Under the pieces are notes generated by a model, which did no database searches, was not told where the DNA came from, and saw only the letters and a list, made by a program, of their open reading frames with translations. Positions 51,445-55,573 of a DNA stretch of 55,573 nt are shown here, piece by piece. Every line of letters begins with the position of its first letter. Position 1 is the stretch's first letter. Both the position numbers and the translations under genes were made by a program. Source of the stretch: Nocardiopsis trehalosi NBRC 14201 (GTDB lineage: Bacteria > Actinomycetota > Actinomycetes > Streptosporangiales > Streptosporangiaceae); assembly GCF_001552555.1 (NCBI RefSeq), contig NZ_BCRK01000017.1, positions 1 through 55,573 on the forward strand. Reading direction: 5' to 3'.

Positions 51445-53828
51445 TGCCCCGCACCGCGACCCCCGCCGCGTTCACCAGTACGACCCGCGACGGCGTCGGC
51501 GCGAGCCCGCGCCGGCCCGACGGGACCCTCAAGGTCACCGGAGAGTTCGCCTACTCCTCCGACATGTGGGCGGCGGACATGCTCTGGGGCATGACCCTGC
51601 GCAGCCCGCACCCGCACGCGCGCATCCTCGGCATCGACGTCACCGAGGCGGTGCGGCTGCCGGGCGTGTACGCCGTGCTGACCCACGAGGACGTGCCCGG
51701 GGAGAAGCGCTACGGGCTGGAGTACCAGGACCAGCCGGTGCTCGCGTTCGGCAAGGTCCGCTACAAGGGCGAACCGGTGGCGATCGTCGCCGCCGACCAC
51801 CCCGAGACCGCGCGCCGCGCCCTGGACCGCATCCGCGTGGACTACGAGGTGCTGGCCCCGGTGTCCGACCCGCGCCGCGCCGCGTTCGACCCCGACTGCC
51901 CGCTGGTCCACGAGGCGGGGTCGCTGCCCGTCCACGAGCACTACCGCCAGTCGGGCAACCGGGTCCGCTACCAGCCCATCCGCACCGGCGCGTTCGCCGA
52001 CGGCACCCCGGTGGCGGAGCTGCGCGCCCGCGCCGCCGCCGTGGTCACCGGCGAGTACGAGGTGGGCATGCAGGACCAGGCGTTCCTCGGCCCGGAGTCG
52101 GGCATGGCGGTGCCCGCCGAGGACGGCGGCGTGGACCTGTACATCGCCACCCAGTGGCTGCACGTGGACCAGCGCCAGATCGCGCCCTGCCTGGGGCTGC
52201 CGCAGGACAAGGTGCGGCTGACGCTGGCAGGGGTGGGCGGCGCGTTCGGCGCCCGCGAGGACCTGTCCATGCAGATCCACGCGTGCCTGCTCGCGCTGCG
52301 GACCGGCCGCCCGGTCAAGGTCGTCTACAACCGCGAGGAGTCGTTCTACGGCCACGTGCACCGGCACCCCGCGACGATGCGCTTCGAGCACGGCGCGGCG
52401 GCCGACGGCACCCTGCTCTACGCCACCCTGGAGATCATCCTGGACGGCGGCGCCTACGCGTCGGCCACCCCGGCGGTGGTGGGCGTCGCCTCGTCGCTGG
52501 GCCTGGGGCCCTACGAGATCCCGCACACGCGGGTGGACGCCTACGGGGTCTACACGACCAACCCGCCGTGCGGCGCGATGCGCGGGTTCGGCGCGGTGCA
52601 GGCGTGCTTCGGCTACGAGTCGCAGATGGACCGGCTCGCCGCCGAACTCGGCCTGCACCCGGTCGAGCTGCGGGTCCGCAACGCTATGGCGCAGGGGTCG
52701 CGGCTGATCACCGGGCAGGTGATCGACGCGCCCCTGCCGATGGCCGACATGCTGCGGCGCGCCCGCGCCCTGCCGCTGCCGCCGGCCCGCGCCGACCTGC
52801 CCGACCCCGCCGACCTGCGGACCCTGCCGGGCGGGGTGGCCAACACCAGCCACGGCGAGGGCGTGGTGCGCGGGGTCGGCTACGGGGTGGGGCTGAAGAA
52901 CCTGTGCTACTCCGAGGGCTTCGACGACTACTCCACCGCCCGGGTGCGCCTGGAGGTCGTCGGCGGTGAACCGGTCGCCCTGGTGCACACGGCCGCCGCC
53001 GAGGTGGGGCAGGGCCTCATCACGGTGAAGGGCCAGATCGCGCGCACCGAGCTGGGCGTGGAGCGGGTGGTGGTCCACCCGGCCGACACCCGGGTGGGGT
53101 CGTCGGGGTCGTCGTCGGCGTCGCGCCAGTCCTACATGACCGGCGGCGCCGTGAAGACGGCGTGCGAGGCGGTGCGGGCCCGGGTGTTCGACCTGGTCCG
53201 CGAGCGCGGCCTGGTGCCCGCCGACCGCCCCGACGCCGACCTGTCGCTGGTGGGCGGCAAGGTCGTCTCGGCCGCCGACGGGGTGGTGGCCGGCCTCGCC
53301 GAGGCGCTGGGCCCCGACGCCGTCGAGGAGACCCGCGAGTTCCACCACCGGCCCACCGAGGCGCTCGACCCCACGACCGGGCAGGGCGCGTCGCACACCC
53401 AGTTCGGGATGTGCGTGCACCGCGCGGTCGTGGACGTCGACGTGGAGCTGGGGCTGGTCAAGGTGGTGGCGCTCGACGCCGTGCAGGACGTGGGCCGGGT
53501 GCTGCACCCGCAGCAGCTCCTCGGCCAGATCCAGGGCGGCGCGACGCAGGGGCTGGGCCTGGCCCTCATGGAGGAGGTGCAGGTCCGCGACGGCGAGATC
53601 CGCAACCCGTCGTTCACCGACTACCTGATCCCGACCATCCTCGACACGCCGCCCATGCGCATCGAAGTGCTGGAGCACCCCGACCCGCACGCCCCGTACG
53701 GCCTGCGCGGCGCCGGGGAGCCGCCGACCCTGTCGTCGACCCCGGCGGTGGTGGCGGCGGTGCGCGACGCGACCGGCCGGGCGCTGGCCCGCGTCCCGGT
53801 CCGCCCCGAGGACATCCTCGGCTTGTAG
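51444..53828 (+). CDS. Xanthine dehydrogenase molybdopterin-binding subunit
   Basis: The 794-residue protein has the aldehyde oxidase/xanthine dehydrogenase a/b hammerhead (RPDGTLKVTGEFAYSSDMWA) and the large molybdopterin-binding domain: GVGGAFGAREDLSMQIHACL, NPPCGAMRGFGAVQACFGYE with the conserved Arg, TAAAEVGQGLITVKGQIA, and GLRGAGEPPTLSSTPAVVAA with the catalytic Glu. It oxidises hypoxanthine/xanthine to urate (PucD-like). The ATG overlaps the deaminase stop by one base. A terminator hairpin follows it. Confidence 0.95.
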   Translation: MPRTATPAAFTSTTRDGVGASPRRPDGTLKVTGEFAYSSDMWAADMLWGMTLRSPHPHARILGIDVTEAVRLPGVYAVLTHEDVPGEKRYGLEYQDQPVLAFGKVRYKGEPVAIVAADHPETARRALDRIRVDYEVLAPVSDPRRAAFDPDCPLVHEAGSLPVHEHYRQSGNRVRYQPIRTGAFADGTPVAELRARAAAVVTGEYEVGMQDQAFLGPESGMAVPAEDGGVDLYIATQWLHVDQRQIAPCLGLPQDKVRLTLAGVGGAFGAREDLSMQIHACLLALRTGRPVKVVYNREESFYGHVHRHPATMRFEHGAAADGTLLYATLEIILDGGAYASATPAVVGVASSLGLGPYEIPHTRVDAYGVYTTNPPCGAMRGFGAVQACFGYESQMDRLAAELGLHPVELRVRNAMAQGSRLITGQVIDAPLPMADMLRRARALPLPPARADLPDPADLRTLPGGVANTSHGEGVVRGVGYGVGLKNLCYSEGFDDYSTARVRLEVVGGEPVALVHTAAAEVGQGLITVKGQIARTELGVERVVVHPADTRVGSSGSSSASRQSYMTGGAVKTACEAVRARVFDLVRERGLVPADRPDADLSLVGGKVVSAADGVVAGLAEALGPDAVEETREFHHRPTEALDPTTGQGASHTQFGMCVHRAVVDVDVELGLVKVVALDAVQDVGRVLHPQQLLGQIQGGATQGLGLALMEEVQVRDGEIRNPSFTDYLIPTILDTPPMRIEVLEHPDPHAPYGLRGAGEPPTLSSTPAVVAAVRDATGRALARVPVRPEDILGL

Positions 53829-53832
53829 ACCC

Positions 53833-53861
53833 CCGCCGCCGCGCCGCCGGCGCGGCGGCGG
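53833..53861 (+). terminator. Terminator-like hairpin after the xanthine dehydrogenase operon
   Basis: CCGCCGCCGCGCC and GGCGCGGCGGCGG (perfect 13-bp arms, 3-nt loop) start 5 bp after the stop codon. The rest of the 53829-54096 gap shows no gene. Confidence 0.65.
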
Positions 53862-54096
53862 ACCGGACCGCCCGCCCCGGCCCGCCGGCGCCCATCGGCG
53901 CCGGGCCGGGCGGTCCCGTCTTCGCCCGCGCCCGCCGCCCGGCGGGCCGCCCGCCCCGGCGGGCGCGGCGCGAACCGCAGTCCCGCGCGCCCTCGGCCAC
54001 CCGCGCACACCCCGCACCGGACACGCGGGGTGACCGAGGACGCACCCCGAGCGACGGACCGCCGGTCCGCGCGCCCCGCGCCTCCCTGGAGGGCAC

Positions 54097-55533
54097 ATGA
54101 CCCGACACCACACGGCCGACCCGCGGCGGCGGGACCGCGGCGGGCGGTCCCGCGTCGACCGGTTCTTCGCCGTCACCGAACGCGGCTCCACCTACGCGCA
54201 GGAGGTCCGCGGCGGCCTCACGACGTTCATGGCGATGGCCTACATCATCGTCCTCAACCCGATCATCCTCAGCGGGGCGACCGACGTCGACGGCCACGCG
54301 CCCACGGTCGCCCAGCTCACCACCATGACCGCGCTCGCGGCCGGCCTGGTCACCATCCTCATGGGCGTGGTGGGCCGGGCGCCCATCGCGTGCGCGGCGG
54401 CGCTCGGCGTGATGGCCGTCGTCGCCTACCAGGCGGTCCCGCTGATGACCTGGCCCGAGGCGATGGGGCTGGTGGTGTGGCAGGGGGTGGTCATCATCCT
54501 GATGGTGGTCACCGGCATCCGCACCGCCGTGATGCACGCGCTGCCGCACGACCTGAAGCTCGCGATCGGGGTGGGCATCGGCCTGTTCGTCGCCCTCATC
54601 GGGCTGGCCAACGCCGGGTTCGTCAGCGCCGGCGAGGGCAAGCTGCTGCAGATGGGCACGACCGGCCACCTCACCGGGTGGCCGGTCGTGGTGTTCGTGG
54701 TGGGGCTGCTGGTGGCGGCGGTGCTGCTGGCCCGCCGGGTGCCGGGCGCCATCTTCTACGGCATCGTCACGGCCACGGTCGTCGCCGCGGCGGTCACCTA
54801 CGCGTTCGGGGTGCCCGACGCGGAGTGGGGCACCGCGGTGCCGCGGCTGCCGGCGGACCTGGTGACCGCGCCGGACTTCTCGCTGCTGTTCCAGGTCGAC
54901 CTGTTCGGGGCGTGGACGTCGGCCGGGCCGGCGAGCGCGGCGGTCATCCTGTTCACCCTGGTGCTGGCCGGCTTCTTCGACGCGCTGGGCACCGTCCTGG
55001 CCGTGGGCACCCGGGCGGGGCTGACCGACGCCGACGGCCAGATGCCCGGCACCAGCCGCATCCTGGCCGTCGACGGCGCGGGCGCGGTGGTGGGCGGGCT
55101 GACCGGGTCGTCGGCCACGCTGGTGTTCGTGGAGTCGACCGCGGGGGTGTCCGAGGGCGCCCGCACCGGGCTGGCCGGCGTCGTCACCGGGGGGATGTTC
55201 CTGCTGGCGGTGCTGTTCGCGCCGGTGTTCGGCATGGTCCCGGGGCAGGCGGCGTCGTGCGCGCTGGTCCTGGTCGGGGCCATGATGATGATGGGCGTGG
55301 GCCGGATCGCGTGGGACGACGTGTCGGTGGCGATCCCGGCGTTCCTGACCATCGCCCTGATGCCGTTCACCTACGACATCGCGACCGGGATCGGGGCGGG
55401 CGTCATCGCCTTCACCGTGATCCGGTCGGCGAGCGGGCGGCTGCGCGAGGTCGGCTGGCTGATGTGGGTGCTGTCCGCGGTGTTCGGGTGCCACTTCGCG
55501 CTGGCCGGGATCGAGCGGCTGCTCGGCGTGTGA
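54097..55533 (+). CDS. NCS2/AzgA-type purine permease
   Basis: The 478-residue protein has twelve to fourteen membrane helices and the AzgA-like signature: GSTYAQEVRGGLTTFMAMAY, IIVLNPIILSGA, AAALGVMAVVAYQ, FFDALGTVLAVGTRAGLTDA and GSSATLVFVESTAGVSEGAR. These proteins import hypoxanthine, guanine or adenine with protons. It supplies substrate to the xanthine dehydrogenase/deaminase operon upstream on the same strand. TGGAGGG precedes the ATG. The 25-residue hydrophilic N terminus is basic. Confidence 0.92.
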   Translation: MTRHHTADPRRRDRGGRSRVDRFFAVTERGSTYAQEVRGGLTTFMAMAYIIVLNPIILSGATDVDGHAPTVAQLTTMTALAAGLVTILMGVVGRAPIACAAALGVMAVVAYQAVPLMTWPEAMGLVVWQGVVIILMVVTGIRTAVMHALPHDLKLAIGVGIGLFVALIGLANAGFVSAGEGKLLQMGTTGHLTGWPVVVFVVGLLVAAVLLARRVPGAIFYGIVTATVVAAAVTYAFGVPDAEWGTAVPRLPADLVTAPDFSLLFQVDLFGAWTSAGPASAAVILFTLVLAGFFDALGTVLAVGTRAGLTDADGQMPGTSRILAVDGAGAVVGGLTGSSATLVFVESTAGVSEGARTGLAGVVTGGMFLLAVLFAPVFGMVPGQAASCALVLVGAMMMMGVGRIAWDDVSVAIPAFLTIALMPFTYDIATGIGAGVIAFTVIRSASGRLREVGWLMWVLSAVFGCHFALAGIERLLGV

Positions 55534-55546
55534 CCCGGCGGCCGGC

Positions 55547-55573
55547 GGCCCGCCCCGTGCGCGGGGGCGGGCC
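55547..55573 (+). terminator. Hairpin after the permease gene at the window end
   Basis: GGCCCGCCCC (55547-55556) pairs with GGGGCGGGCC (55564-55573), 13 bp past the stop codon. The window ends here, so the downstream sequence is unknown. Confidence 0.55.

Noticed and set aside
50457-54191. A 1244-codon minus-strand open frame across the purine operon
   Set aside because: It is antisense to well-supported dehydrogenase and amidohydrolase genes and has His/Gly/Arg-rich shadow composition.

Overview
The window is very GC-rich (about 75% by eye) and is packed with families typical of filamentous Actinomycetota: an XRE/DUF5753 regulator with a DUF397 partner and an anti-sigma-type ATPase, SCO-like TetR/ArsR/MarR/PucR regulators, a STAND-TPR NTPase, actinobacterial paa genes and GTG/TTG starts. 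A Nocardiopsaceae- or Streptosporangiales-like chromosome fits best; this is inference from gene content, since no rRNA or tRNA is present. It reads as accessory chromosome with many single-gene regulatory islands, several gene remnants and no recognisable insertion sequence, prophage or CRISPR array.

Layout. 1-5.7 kb: a phosphotransferase, a membrane-anchored DinB protein, a histidine-kinase remnant, a VOC protein, then a whiJ/abaA-like regulatory locus (XRE, DUF397, HATPase, hypothetical). 5.8-11 kb: a secreted HNH nuclease, then a convergent pair made of a 148-residue putative effector and a 1249-residue STAND-TPR NTPase that share a 16-residue glycine-rich motif; this is the most system-like candidate in the window. 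11-19 kb: a frameshifted DUF6461 gene, a methyltransferase, an ArsR gene divergent from an SRPBCC-DUF899 operon around a 48-bp palindrome, an ABC-F protein flanked by two TetR genes, and a TIM-barrel protein divergent from a TetR gene. 19-28.7 kb: two MFS transporters, an erythromycin-esterase-like gene divergent from an ArsR-type regulator, two truncated TetR genes joined head to head, a membrane protein/tandem-HTH pair, a second phosphotransferase and a DUF998 membrane protein.

28.8-34.4 kb is a phenylacetate degradation locus: paaABCDE on the minus strand and paaK divergent on the plus strand, with near-identical TetR-type (PaaR-like) operators on each promoter. PaaK makes phenylacetyl-CoA and PaaABCE with PaaD epoxidises its ring; later-step genes are not in the window. 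34.4-46.7 kb holds scattered single genes: pyruvyltransferase, DUF3040, an iron-box-controlled siderophore-binding lipoprotein, CBS protein, MarR, two drug-type MFS exporters, glycosyltransferase 9, ChaB, and a nucleotidyltransferase-BON-metallophosphoesterase operon.

46.9-55.6 kb is a purine catabolism locus: a PucR regulator divergent from a translationally coupled operon for the FAD and 2Fe-2S subunits of xanthine dehydrogenase, an 8-oxoguanine-deaminase-like amidohydrolase and the molybdopterin subunit, followed by an NCS2 purine permease. Purines imported by the permease would be oxidised or deaminated to urate. A recurrent feature is leaderless transcription: at six genes a TANNNT hexamer lies exactly at -12 to -7 from the start codon, and in four of these cases an inverted repeat overlaps it.
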